Positions 1 through 7,057 are shown, numbered from the stretch's first letter. The stretch is DNA of 10,274 bases from Blastocatellia bacterium (GCA_023265235.1 JAHFUF010000117.1:1-10274), one strand, 5' to 3'. The notes: a model not told the origin generated them from the letters alone. A program made the numbers and translations.

Positions 1-165
1 AGTCAGACTTATGGAGCACGTTTTCTTAAACGTACTATTGATGAAAAGGTGAAATTACCTATTACCAATCTTTGGAAATTATCAGATCGTTTTCAAGTCG
101 AACCACATAATAAAGATGTACGGGCAATTGGCTGGAACCTCAATGGTACTATGATAGAAGTCTAA
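1..165 (+). CDS. C-terminal end of a Clp-like AAA+ ATPase (partial)
   Basis: Frame 1 is open from the left edge for 54 codons to a TAA at 163-165. It begins SQTYGARFLKRTIDEKVKLP. The pattern Y-G-A-R-x-L-K-R followed by an I-x-E-K-(I/V)-K-x-P helix is typical of the small C-terminal subdomain (D2-small, sensor-2 arginine) of Clp/Hsp100-type AAA+ ATPases. There the GAR arginine contacts the ATP bound in the large domain. The last 25 or so residues, rich in charge and ending GTMIEV, do not match a family I can name. The start and the Walker motifs lie outside the window, so the exact family (ClpA, ClpB, ClpC or a general AAA+ unfoldase) cannot be fixed. The gene converges on the minus-strand kinase gene, with a hairpin between them. 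Confidence 0.6.
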   Translation, partial: SQTYGARFLKRTIDEKVKLPITNLWKLSDRFQVEPHNKDVRAIGWNLNGTMIEV

Positions 166-188
166 GTTTAATCTCTAGTGTTTATACC

Positions 189-219
189 AGACCTTGATAA
201 TTAACTATTATCAAGGTCT
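189..219. terminator. Bidirectional hairpin terminator between convergent genes
   Basis: A perfect 12-bp inverted repeat, AGACCTTGATAA (189-200) and TTATCAAGGTCT (208-219), flanks a 7-nt loop. It lies 23 bp after the stop of the + strand ATPase gene and is followed on that strand by a short T-rich run (218-227), so it fits an intrinsic terminator. On the minus strand the same hairpin overlaps the last codons of the kinase gene, and its loop contains the TAA stop (201-203). The T-tract is weak in both directions, so efficiency is uncertain. Confidence 0.65.
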
Positions 220-2507
220 TTGTATTTACCTTTCTCGTCTAAAACTGTAGCCCAAATTTTGTGAGAACCTTGATGTTCAGAAGGGCCATAGTTAATTATG
301 CTACCAATACCTATATCAAGATCACGAATGGATTCTAAGCTATTAATAAGGCTATCAGTAGTAAGATTCTTACCAGTTCTACTTACTGCTTCGCAAAAAA
401 CTTTTGCTGATAAATACCCTTCTAAAGAAACAAATCCTGGTTCTTCACTTGGAAAATGTTTCTTTAATTGTTCTCTGTAGTTTATTATTGTCGCAGCATT
501 TGATTCATAATGTGGAACTACTTGTGTAACAATTATTCCAGTAGCGTATTTTGCTCCTAATCCAGCTAATTCTTCGGCTAATGCGTTACTACCAACAAAC
601 GAAACGTTAGTAAAAATTAAATTTAAGTTTTGGTCTTTCAATTGTTGGATAAATTTAGCACCTGGTTTATAAGTACAAACCATTACAACTGCTTTTAACC
701 TAGATTTATTTTTTAATACAGTATTTACTGCCTCTTCTATCTCTAGGGTGTTTCTGTTGTAACCAACCCTTAGTATTTGAGACTTGCTATATTTATATTT
801 TTGCATTGCTTTGACTACACCAGAAAACCCAGCATCTCCATAACTATCATTTTGGGCAAATACTGCAATTTCTGATGGGCGAAGTTTTTTAATATCTACT
901 AAATATTCAACAATATACGCAGTTTCTTCACTATAACTAGCACGATAATTAAATACATATTTATCAGGAGGGTCTTTGCGTAATAAATTGGCTCCAGTAA
1001 AAGCACCAAAAAACAATGCTTTCTTTTCTACAGAATAAGGTACAGTAACTTCTGCTGTTGGTGTTCCAACATTTCCAATTACCCCAAATACTTTTCTATT
1101 TTCTACTAGATCTTTCATTGAGTCTAATGCTCGATTAGGTTCATAACCATCATCTAGGCTTACTAGGTTTAGTTTTCTACCATTAATGCCCCCATTATCG
1201 TTTACTTCATTAAAATATGTATCTATACCCAGTTTCATTTGTCTACCTAGTTCTTTTGCTGATCCAGAAAATGCTGCACTCATTCCCATTAGAATTTCTG
1301 TATTTGTTACTCCTTGCTGTACTGTGTTTTGTGTTGTTATGTTGGGCTGTTGCTTGGTACCATTAGTGTTAGAGCTATTTCCTGTACTTAAATATATCAA
1401 TCCCACTATTCCTACTGCTAGTAACCCTATTAAAGAAATGCTAACGATAAAAATTTTGTTTCTTATTGTAAAAGACATATTCTTTATCCTATCTGGTTTT
1501 GAGGTGTTTGTTGTTGAGTTAGTGTTAGAAACACTATTTTTGTCAGACAAAAAGCTGGTTACAGGGACTTGTTGGTTTAGGTTAGAGTCTTTTAATAGTT
1601 TAGCTTGGAGACATCCTTGGTATAGAGCATTAAAGAATTCTGTTACCGTTTGATAGCGGTCTTCTCTATTAATACTCATAGCTTTGGAAAGTATAGGGCT
1701 AAAGACTTGTCCTTCAATGGTCTTAAACCTATCAGATTTATTGGTAATAGGTTCTCTAATTTGTTTATTAATTATTTCTGAGGTTTTCCCTTTATAAGGA
1801 GCACTACCAGTAAACATATAATAAAGAATTGCACCTAAGGCATATATATCTGCTCTACCATCAATATCTTTTAGTTGATCGATTTGTTCTGGAGAAACAT
1901 AACTAGGGGTTCCTAAAACTACACCTTCTTTTGTTGAGTGTGGGTTTTCATCATTAAAATTTTCTAGAGTCTTAGCAATACCAAAATCTAGGATTTTGAC
2001 ATCTGAATTTGTACCAGAAGTATTGGTTATAAATATGTTAGAGGGTTTAAGATCCCTATGAATTATTTTTTGTCTATGCGCTGCTTCAATTCCAGAACAA
2101 ATTTTCTCCATAATTTCTACAATTACTTTAACAGGTAGTCCACTATCTTTTGGAACTATTTGGTCTATTGTAAGACCAGCAACATATTCCATTACCATAA
2201 AGCAGATGTCTTTGTCTGTAGCACCAAAATCAAAAAGACTAATTATATTTGGGTGGTCTAATTTACTAAGTGCTTTTGCTTCTCTAAAAAATCGTGCTTT
2301 AGCTTGTACAGAAATATCTGATGCACGAAGTATTTTAACTGCAACACTATAAGTAGTTTGTAATTGAGTGGCTCGGTAAATTGATCCCATTGCACCTTGC
2401 CCTATTTTTTCTTCAATCCTATAACTACCTTTTAACACTAGATTTAATAGAGGATCTGGTGTCAGTTTTTGAGAGGATATAAAATTATTGTCTATCATGA
2501 GATTCAA
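201..2507 (-). CDS. Transmembrane Ser/Thr protein kinase fused to a periplasmic amino-acid-binding-type sensor domain
   Basis: This 768-residue protein has an N-terminal PknB-type kinase domain (about 29-295). It has the glycine loop GQGAMG (36-41), VAVK with catalytic K58, E76, HRDLKPSN (150-157, D152 and N157), DFG (174-176) and the substrate-loop motif GTPSYVSPEQ (199-208). All catalytic residues are present, so the kinase should be active. A Ser/Asn/Thr-rich linker (about 305-345) leads to one hydrophobic segment (about 352-374). Residues 404-760 resemble the branched-chain amino acid receptor family (Peripla_BP_6, LivJ/LivK-like), seen in ILMGMSAAFSGSAKELGRQM, NDNGGINGRKL and IGNVGTPTA. 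Predicted topology is kinase inside and ligand domain outside: a one-protein receptor in which binding of an amino acid or similar small molecule controls Ser/Thr phosphorylation. NCBI already names such fusions in other phyla as bifunctional kinase/substrate-binding proteins. The start is TTG, with AGGA 13 nt upstream; an ATG three codons later (2498) is possible but lies further from that site. No transporter genes are adjacent, which favours sensing over uptake. Confidence 0.93.
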   Translation of the reverse strand: MNLMIDNNFISSQKLTPDPLLNLVLKGSYRIEEKIGQGAMGSIYRATQLQTTYSVAVKILRASDISVQAKARFFREAKALSKLDHPNIISLFDFGATDKDICFMVMEYVAGLTIDQIVPKDSGLPVKVIVEIMEKICSGIEAAHRQKIIHRDLKPSNIFITNTSGTNSDVKILDFGIAKTLENFNDENPHSTKEGVVLGTPSYVSPEQIDQLKDIDGRADIYALGAILYYMFTGSAPYKGKTSEIINKQIREPITNKSDRFKTIEGQVFSPILSKAMSINREDRYQTVTEFFNALYQGCLQAKLLKDSNLNQQVPVTSFLSDKNSVSNTNSTTNTSKPDRIKNMSFTIRNKIFIVSISLIGLLAVGIVGLIYLSTGNSSNTNGTKQQPNITTQNTVQQGVTNTEILMGMSAAFSGSAKELGRQMKLGIDTYFNEVNDNGGINGRKLNLVSLDDGYEPNRALDSMKDLVENRKVFGVIGNVGTPTAEVTVPYSVEKKALFFGAFTGANLLRKDPPDKYVFNYRASYSEETAYIVEYLVDIKKLRPSEIAVFAQNDSYGDAGFSGVVKAMQKYKYSKSQILRVGYNRNTLEIEEAVNTVLKNKSRLKAVVMVCTYKPGAKFIQQLKDQNLNLIFTNVSFVGSNALAEELAGLGAKYATGIIVTQVVPHYESNAATIINYREQLKKHFPSEEPGFVSLEGYLSAKVFCEAVSRTGKNLTTDSLINSLESIRDLDIGIGSIINYGPSEHQGSHKIWATVLDEKGKYKDLDNS

Positions 2508-2512
2508 GTTTT

Positions 2513-2548
2513 GATGGGTTTCCTATATCAATCTATTTTGGAAACATC
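2513..2548 (-). promoter_or_regulatory. Possible leader hairpin overlapping the kinase ribosome binding site
   Basis: On the minus strand GATGTTTCC (2548-2540) can pair with GGAAAC-CC-ATC (2523-2513), giving 9 bp with a two-base bulge and a 16-nt loop. The downstream arm includes GGA of the only Shine-Dalgarno-like sequence (AGGA, 2524-2521) before the TTG start at 2507. If transcribed, it could limit kinase translation. The stem is short and AT-rich, so chance is possible. Confidence 0.25.
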
Positions 2549-2685
2549 ACCATTCCCCTTTCACATAAGTGGAATTCAAGTTTTGTTGTGAGGACTAGTA
2601 AACAAACCTTAAGCTAAACGGAGAGACAAGATTAGGCGTTATTAAGTCGATATTTTATATAGTCCATCATGATTTTGAGATATGT

Positions 2686-2755
2686 TTTAATTTTTTCTAT
2701 AAACCTTTTAACATTTAGCTGTTGATTTAATTTTTTCTGTTGTTAAAAGGTTTAT
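2686..2755. repeat. 15-bp perfect inverted repeat with nested 13-bp direct repeats
   Basis: ATAAACCTTTTAACA (2699-2713) is repeated exactly, inverted, as TGTTAAAAGGTTTAT (2741-2755), with a 27-nt spacer. Each arm is preceded by the direct repeat TTTAATTTTTTCT (2686-2698 and 2726-2738), 40 bp apart; the second copy is two bases from the right arm. There is no T-tract after the stem on either strand, so this is not an ordinary terminator. It could be a paired regulator site, a structured RNA, or the remains of a small palindromic element. Confidence 0.7.
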
Positions 2756-3000
2756 CTATGTGTGAAGCTTCCACTCATTAGCTACTTACAACTACCCGCT
2801 TGTCTTATTAATTTCAACATAGGTAGAAATTATAGTGCACTTAATTATTAAATCAACTGTTTTCTAAAAACTAAGAAAAAATATCTGGCTTTAGTAACTA
2901 AAGGATATAAGCTTTATACCTATCATTTTATTTCATCTTATTTTTATTGAGAAACAGGAAAAACAGTTTGATTTTCGTTACTATTTTGTTGGTGGATAAA

Positions 3001-3030
3001 AATTCAAACAAATTCAAACAAATTGAAACT
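3001..3030. repeat. Three tandem 10-bp units downstream of the histidine kinase gene
   Basis: AATTCAAACA occurs twice back to back (3001-3020) and is followed by the variant AATTGAAACT (3021-3030). The array begins 22 bp beyond the histidine kinase stop codon. The 10-bp period is close to one helical turn, which would place each unit on the same face of the DNA. Such short AT-rich tandems also arise by slippage. Confidence 0.7.
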
Positions 3031-3051
3031 AAATAGAAGTAAACTTACTAG

Positions 3052-4419
3052 CTAAGAATTATTGTTTTCTATTGGAATAGCCAAGGAAAAAGCAGAGCCA
3101 ATACCTAATTGGCTTTTAACAGAAACATTTCCATTGTGTGCTAAAGCGATTTTTTTTACTATGGCTAAGCCTAGCCCAATTCCTAGTTTACCCTTACGGT
3201 TAGAGGCTTGAAAATAAGGATCAAAAATATAAGGTTGTTCTTCTTCAGAAATACCAAGCCCAGAATCAATTACAGTAAATGATAAGAATGGTTTATGGTT
3301 ATTATCTGTTATAGCACGAGCTTCAAACCAAATTTCACCATTTTCAGGAGTATATTTAATCGCATTTGAAAGCAGGTTAACTAGGGCACGTTGTAAATAT
3401 TCTATATCAGCCAAAATAGGCTTTAAGTCTGGACTACAACCAAAGTTTAACCGAATCTGCTTTTCAAGAGCAGAGTTGTAACAGTCCTCTACTACGCTAG
3501 TAATCATTTCTTGAGGAATAATAAAGGTTTTATTTAGTTGAAGAGGAGCATGTTCCATACGAGAAAGATCTAGTAGCTCTGTCACCATATGTATAATTTG
3601 CTTACAAGTCTCATGAGCAATAGTAATAAGAGAACTTAAATTAGGAGTGATTTTAATATCTGTTCTCTTACGCGATTGTATTAATAGTAAATCTAATGTT
3701 CCTAATACTACTGTTAAGGGTGAGCGAATATCATGTACTAGCATGGCTACAAACTCTTGGCGAGTTTTTTCTAAAGTTTCTAAGTATTCATCTACTTGTA
3801 ACAAATCTTGAGTAGGTATAGGTTTTAAGAGTAACGTTTCGTTACTAAGCAAAATTTTTTGGTAAGCACTCACAAACTCATTAGCAAAAGTAATAATTGG
3901 TAAAATACTGTTAACCTTAGGAATTAACCCTGGAGTAGGGTAAGGGACAATTATTAGCCCTAAAAGAGTATTATTATTGCCTAATAAAGGGTTAATTATA
4001 TAGTCATACTTAGTAATAGGGTTTGTTGTAGCAGACAAAGTATAAAAAATGTCGTCAAACTCTTTTGCTAAACCTTCTTGAGTAGAAAAATAGTAGGTAG
4101 TGCCAAAATGCGCAATTTTAAGAGGTGTACTTTGTTGACAGATCTTCTTAAACTTTGTTAAAGGTAGCTGAAAGCTTTTTAATAAAAGCCTGGTTTGGTT
4201 AGAAACCTTGCTACTTGTGACTACTAAATTATTAGGTGACTGAAATAAAACACCAGTAACTTGCGTATAATCACTATAACTAGCAATAGATTTAACACAT
4301 TGGTCAAGTAACTTTGCAAATTTTTTCTCAAAGTTTACATTAGGCAGAAAATTTTCTTGATTAGCTGTATGACTAACAGCTTGCTTTTTATTATTTTTTA
4401 CCATGATTAAACGGGTCAT
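3052..4419 (-). CDS. Soluble sensor histidine kinase (HisKA + HATPase_c), orphan
   Basis: This is a 455-residue protein with a complete transmitter. The dimerisation/phosphoacceptor domain spans about 215-290 with the H-box VHDIRSPL, phosphorylated His at H229. The ATPase domain spans about 335-450 with N-box NLLSNAIKYTPENG (348-361), G1 box DSGLGI (385-390), an F-box around F399 and G2 box GIGLGLA (413-419). Residues 1-205 contain no membrane segment. This region could be a diverged GAF-like input domain, but I cannot assign it. The protein is therefore predicted to be cytoplasmic. No receiver domain or response regulator lies in the window, so its partner is unknown. The start ATG overlaps the stop of the upstream DUF3108 gene as ATGA (4416-4419), which indicates co-transcription and translational coupling; a second Met at codon 6 is less likely. 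Such an enzyme autophosphorylates on histidine and passes the phosphate to a regulator. Confidence 0.93.
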   Translation of the reverse strand: MTRLIMVKNNKKQAVSHTANQENFLPNVNFEKKFAKLLDQCVKSIASYSDYTQVTGVLFQSPNNLVVTSSKVSNQTRLLLKSFQLPLTKFKKICQQSTPLKIAHFGTTYYFSTQEGLAKEFDDIFYTLSATTNPITKYDYIINPLLGNNNTLLGLIIVPYPTPGLIPKVNSILPIITFANEFVSAYQKILLSNETLLLKPIPTQDLLQVDEYLETLEKTRQEFVAMLVHDIRSPLTVVLGTLDLLLIQSRKRTDIKITPNLSSLITIAHETCKQIIHMVTELLDLSRMEHAPLQLNKTFIIPQEMITSVVEDCYNSALEKQIRLNFGCSPDLKPILADIEYLQRALVNLLSNAIKYTPENGEIWFEARAITDNNHKPFLSFTVIDSGLGISEEEQPYIFDPYFQASNRKGKLGIGLGLAIVKKIALAHNGNVSVKSQLGIGSAFSLAIPIENNNS

Positions 4420-5204
4420 TTCTCATAATTGTCTTCTTCTGATTCAGAATCAAGAAGTTCTATTTTTATTTTTCCAAAAGAAGGCTGGGCAGTAATTAAA
4501 ACTGGAACCCTACGCTCATCATCTGTTACCCAAACCCTGATAACATACTTATCAGAGAATACCTTTTCTTGGTCTTGTATCTTAACAGCAAGTTCACGTA
4601 CATAAGAATTCTTTTTTGCTAAAGTAATTTCTTCTCGTTTGCCTATCTCGATTTGCGAAAATAATGTTTTTTTGTCTCCACTGTTAAATATAGCAATTTT
4701 TTCTCCTTCAGGCTTTAAGCTAGCACTGCGAATTGCCCACAGTATTGAACTTAAGTCATGAGTATTAGGAACAATATCAATAGGTTTTTCATTTGCAATT
4801 GTAACAGTGTGTTTTTCTTGATCGTAGATTAAAGCACTTTGTTCAGTTTTTGTTCCTTGTGACAAACTGCGTTCTACTATTCTAGGCAACTCTGTTGTAG
4901 CGTCAACAAAGGCAGTATAGCTATTATTCATTTGGAAAATATCTCTTGCTAGCCCAATAGTTGCTAATTTTAGTTCTAGTCGATAAAAGGTTTTGTTGTC
5001 TTTAGTAGTTTTGTCTGTCTGTAAAGACATTTTAGCCGCAGTTAAACCATTCCATTTTATCGCATAGTTGAGTTTTTCGCCTGTTTGTATTACTGAACTA
5101 GCTTTTTTTACGTCTTCAACTTTGTTATTTGCAGAAACAAAATAGATAGGTAGTAGGCCAAAAGTAAAAACTAAAACCAACAAAACTATAAAATATTTTT
5201 TCAT
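4416..5204 (-). CDS. Exported DUF3108 domain protein
   Basis: The protein has 262 residues. It starts with a classic signal peptide: two lysines, a hydrophobic core (about 4-23) and a V-S-A cleavage site near residue 25. The mature part matches the DUF3108 family (PF11306): a GEKLNYAIKWNGLTAAKMSL segment near 42-61, an all-beta body, and an RVWVTDDERRVPVLI-like end segment. The family is exported and has no established biochemical activity; a lipid- or ligand-carrying beta fold is a guess. The tail is very acidic (DSESEEDN). The ATG start has GAGG 8 nt upstream. Its stop overlaps the histidine kinase start, so the two are made from one message. The pairing suggests an envelope component whose state matters to that kinase, although the kinase itself shows no membrane segment. 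Confidence 0.85.
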   Translation of the reverse strand: MKKYFIVLLVLVFTFGLLPIYFVSANNKVEDVKKASSVIQTGEKLNYAIKWNGLTAAKMSLQTDKTTKDNKTFYRLELKLATIGLARDIFQMNNSYTAFVDATTELPRIVERSLSQGTKTEQSALIYDQEKHTVTIANEKPIDIVPNTHDLSSILWAIRSASLKPEGEKIAIFNSGDKKTLFSQIEIGKREEITLAKKNSYVRELAVKIQDQEKVFSDKYVIRVWVTDDERRVPVLITAQPSFGKIKIELLDSESEEDNYEK

Positions 5205-5234
5205 TATAAAACCTCAGATTTAGAGAAAAATTAG

Positions 5235-5264
5235 AATGTAGTAAGCTACTGAAACTCTTTACAA
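5235..5264 (-). promoter_or_regulatory. Weak sigma70-like promoter for the DUF3108-histidine kinase unit
   Basis: On the minus strand TTGTAA (5264-5259) and TACATT (5240-5235) are separated by 18 bp, about 31 bp before the DUF3108 start codon. A small dyad GTAG-TAAG-CTAC lies in the spacer. The match is only moderate and the region is AT-rich, so this is tentative. Confidence 0.25.
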
Positions 5265-5332
5265 TCAATAACATTTAGTAGAGGTTTTTTTATAGTTGGT
5301 TGCTAATTGCTAGTGTAATTTAGCAAAAGTTA

Positions 5333-6073
5333 TTAATCTTTAGAGGAAATAACAGCCTTTTCCAAAGAGGCTAACACCTTTTGAGCAGCATTTGCAGGTG
5401 AAGGATCAGCTAGAATTGGCCTACCTATCACTAAATAATCTGCTCCATTTATTAGAGCTTGTTCTGGAGTCATTACCCTTTTTTGATCTTGATTAGCTGC
5501 CCAACTAGGACGCAGCCCTGGAGTCAAAACTATAAAAGAGTTATTTACGGCTGTTCTTACTAGACCAATTTCATGTGCTGAGGCAACTACACCATCAAGC
5601 CCAGCTTTAGCTGTTAGCTTAGCGAGTCCTACCACTAGCTCGTTTAATGGTTCATTAAACCCTAAACTGTTAATTGAAGCCTGATCATGGCTTGTAAGTA
5701 CAGTTACTGCTAGTAAAATAGGTTTAGTTAAATTTTCACGCGCTGCTACTCTTTCACATTCTTCTCTAACTTGACACATCATCTCTAACCCACCTAAAGC
5801 ATGCACATTACAAATAGAAACACCAAGCCGCATTGCTGCTACTACTGCACTAGCCACTGTATTAGGAATATCATGATATTTTAGGTCAAGAAAAACCTTA
5901 GCGCCACGTCTGATAACTTCAGAGACTAGCCCTGGGCCAGCAGAAGTAAAAAGTTGACTTCCAATCTTAAACAAGCCAACAAAAGGCTTTAACTGATCGA
6001 CTAGGGAGAGTGCGTGTTCTTGGTTGTCTACATCTAGTGCTACTATTAGGCGGTCTTTAGCAGATAAAGTCAT
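5333..6073 (-). CDS. pyrF: Orotidine-5'-phosphate decarboxylase
   Basis: This cytoplasmic enzyme converts OMP to UMP, the last step of de novo pyrimidine synthesis. The 246-residue product shows the family landmarks: ALDVD (12-16), FKIGSQLF (35-42) and the catalytic signature DLKYHDIPNTV (63-73) with the Asp-Lys-Asp triad D63, K65 and D68. The phosphate-binding end follows, TPGLRP and then DYLVIGRPI. Length and motifs match the short bacterial class I (TIM-barrel) enzymes. The frame stays open upstream to a Met codon at 6142, but those 23 extra residues lie before the conserved core and would overlap the upstream gene. I therefore choose ATG at 6073, only 13 nt after the FHA-GGDEF stop. No clear Shine-Dalgarno precedes it, which fits translational coupling to that gene. 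No other pyr gene is nearby. Confidence 0.95.
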   Translation of the reverse strand: MTLSAKDRLIVALDVDNQEHALSLVDQLKPFVGLFKIGSQLFTSAGPGLVSEVIRRGAKVFLDLKYHDIPNTVASAVVAAMRLGVSICNVHALGGLEMMCQVREECERVAARENLTKPILLAVTVLTSHDQASINSLGFNEPLNELVVGLAKLTAKAGLDGVVASAHEIGLVRTAVNNSFIVLTPGLRPSWAANQDQKRVMTPEQALINGADYLVIGRPILADPSPANAAQKVLASLEKAVISSKD

Positions 6074-6086
6074 AAGGTAAAATAAA

Positions 6087-7022
6087 CTATTCTTTCTTAG
6101 TAAATAAACAAACACGGTTACGACCAGTTTGTTTTGCTTCATAAAGTGCTAGGTCTGCGCCTTCAATTAAGGTATTAGATGTTTCACTATCAGTAGGAAA
6201 TTCTGACACCCCAATGCTAATAGTGATATGTAGATATGCTTCTGGGTTATGAATTGAAGCAGGAAAATCATATTTTTCTATTGCTTCTCTTACTCTTTCG
6301 GCTGCTTCAACTCCCCTAGGTTTAGGGGTTTCAGGTAGTATTGCAATAAACTCTTCGCCACCATAACGAGCCAAAACATCAGAATCACGTAGGGTTTGTT
6401 GAATTACTTTAGCTGTATGCCTTAGCACTTCACTTCCAATTAAATGACCATAAGTGTCATTAACTTTCTTAAAAAAGTCTATATCCATCATTAGGGTACA
6501 AAATTCGTGTCTATGTCTTTGAGAACGAACCAGTTCTCGGTCTAACTCTAAGGAAAAACTCTTACGCGTTAGCAGCCCTGTTAGGTCATCGTGAACGATC
6601 AATTCATGAACACGTTTTTGATATTCGACCTCTAAATCATCTAGCATAGCAAACTTAAAAAGTTGGCGACCAATTTTTATTTTATCGCCATCTTGGAGTA
6701 AGCGGCTTTCTTGTTGGGGAATAGAAAAACCATTTAACAATGTGCCATTAGTGCTACCTAAATCAGAAATCCAAAATTGCTTGTCCCCATTATCTACTGT
6801 TACAGAAAAGATTTGAGCATGCACCCGTGATGAAACATCATCATCTAGGGGGAGGTCTACTGCGTCGCTATCGCGGCCAATAGTCAACTTGGGGCGATCG
6901 ATACGAACGACTGTCCCCAATTTATCTCCCGCCAAGAAGATTAATGCTGCATGGTGCTTCTTGGGGACGAATATTCCGCTAATTCTGAGTTGTTGAGTCT
7001 TATTGCCGTTGTCCACGAGCAA
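6087..7022 (-). CDS. FHA-GGDEF diguanylate cyclase
   Basis: The protein has 311 residues and no membrane segment. An FHA domain (about 25-126) carries the phosphothreonine-binding signature: GR at 49-50, SSRVH (64-68) and GSTNGT (89-94). A GGDEF domain (about 145-308) starts with DDLTGLLTRKSF. It has MDIDFFKKVNDTYGH (metal- and base-binding) and the active-site motif GGEEF (221-225), so it should make cyclic di-GMP from two GTP. An RxxD inhibitory site (RDSD, 212-215) sits exactly five residues before GGEEF, which predicts product feedback inhibition. FHA as the input domain implies control by a Thr-phosphorylated partner, plausibly a target of a Ser/Thr kinase such as the one in this window. 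The start is TTG at 7022 with AAGGA 7 nt upstream. A GTG two codons later is the alternative. It is followed closely by pyrF. Confidence 0.95.
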   Translation of the reverse strand: MLVDNGNKTQQLRISGIFVPKKHHAALIFLAGDKLGTVVRIDRPKLTIGRDSDAVDLPLDDDVSSRVHAQIFSVTVDNGDKQFWISDLGSTNGTLLNGFSIPQQESRLLQDGDKIKIGRQLFKFAMLDDLEVEYQKRVHELIVHDDLTGLLTRKSFSLELDRELVRSQRHRHEFCTLMMDIDFFKKVNDTYGHLIGSEVLRHTAKVIQQTLRDSDVLARYGGEEFIAILPETPKPRGVEAAERVREAIEKYDFPASIHNPEAYLHITISIGVSEFPTDSETSNTLIEGADLALYEAKQTGRNRVCLFTKKE

Positions 7023-7057
7023 TACTATATCCTTAAAAGTAGTTATGTCGCAATATG

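Larger units (their letters stand above)
2508..3051. other. 544-bp non-coding gap between kinase and histidine kinase genes
   Basis: No open frame of convincing length or composition exists here on either strand. The stretch is very AT-rich. It holds three 10-bp tandem units at 3001-3030, a 15-bp inverted repeat with nested 13-bp direct repeats at 2686-2755, and a 12-bp repeat ATTCAAGTTTTG at 2502-2513 and 2574-2585. I could not place a credible -35/-10 pair for the kinase gene. The gap is long for a window where neighbours are mostly separated by less than 150 bp. It may be the kinase's regulatory region, or may carry a small RNA or the remains of a lost gene. Confidence 0.6.

Noticed and set aside
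298..480. + strand open frame of 60 codons
   Set aside because: Antisense to the well-supported binding-protein domain, with no ribosome binding site or recognisable domain.
1186..1653. Long + strand open frame of 155 codons
   Set aside because: It lies wholly antisense to the kinase gene, in its linker and binding domain, has a composition typical of an antisense frame and matches no family.
2669..2725. 18-codon + strand frame with a hydrophobic product ending in Cys
   Set aside because: It looks like a lipoprotein signal peptide but stops at the Cys, overlaps the inverted repeat and lacks a ribosome binding site; probably chance in T-rich DNA.
3052..5204. Complete two-component system
   Set aside because: No receiver-domain protein is encoded in the window, so only an orphan histidine kinase can be claimed.
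5300..5326. 7-bp inverted repeat TTGCTAA/TTAGCAA just after pyrF as a terminator
   Set aside because: The loop is long (13 nt), the stem is AT-rich and no T-tract follows on the minus strand, so a terminator call is not supported.
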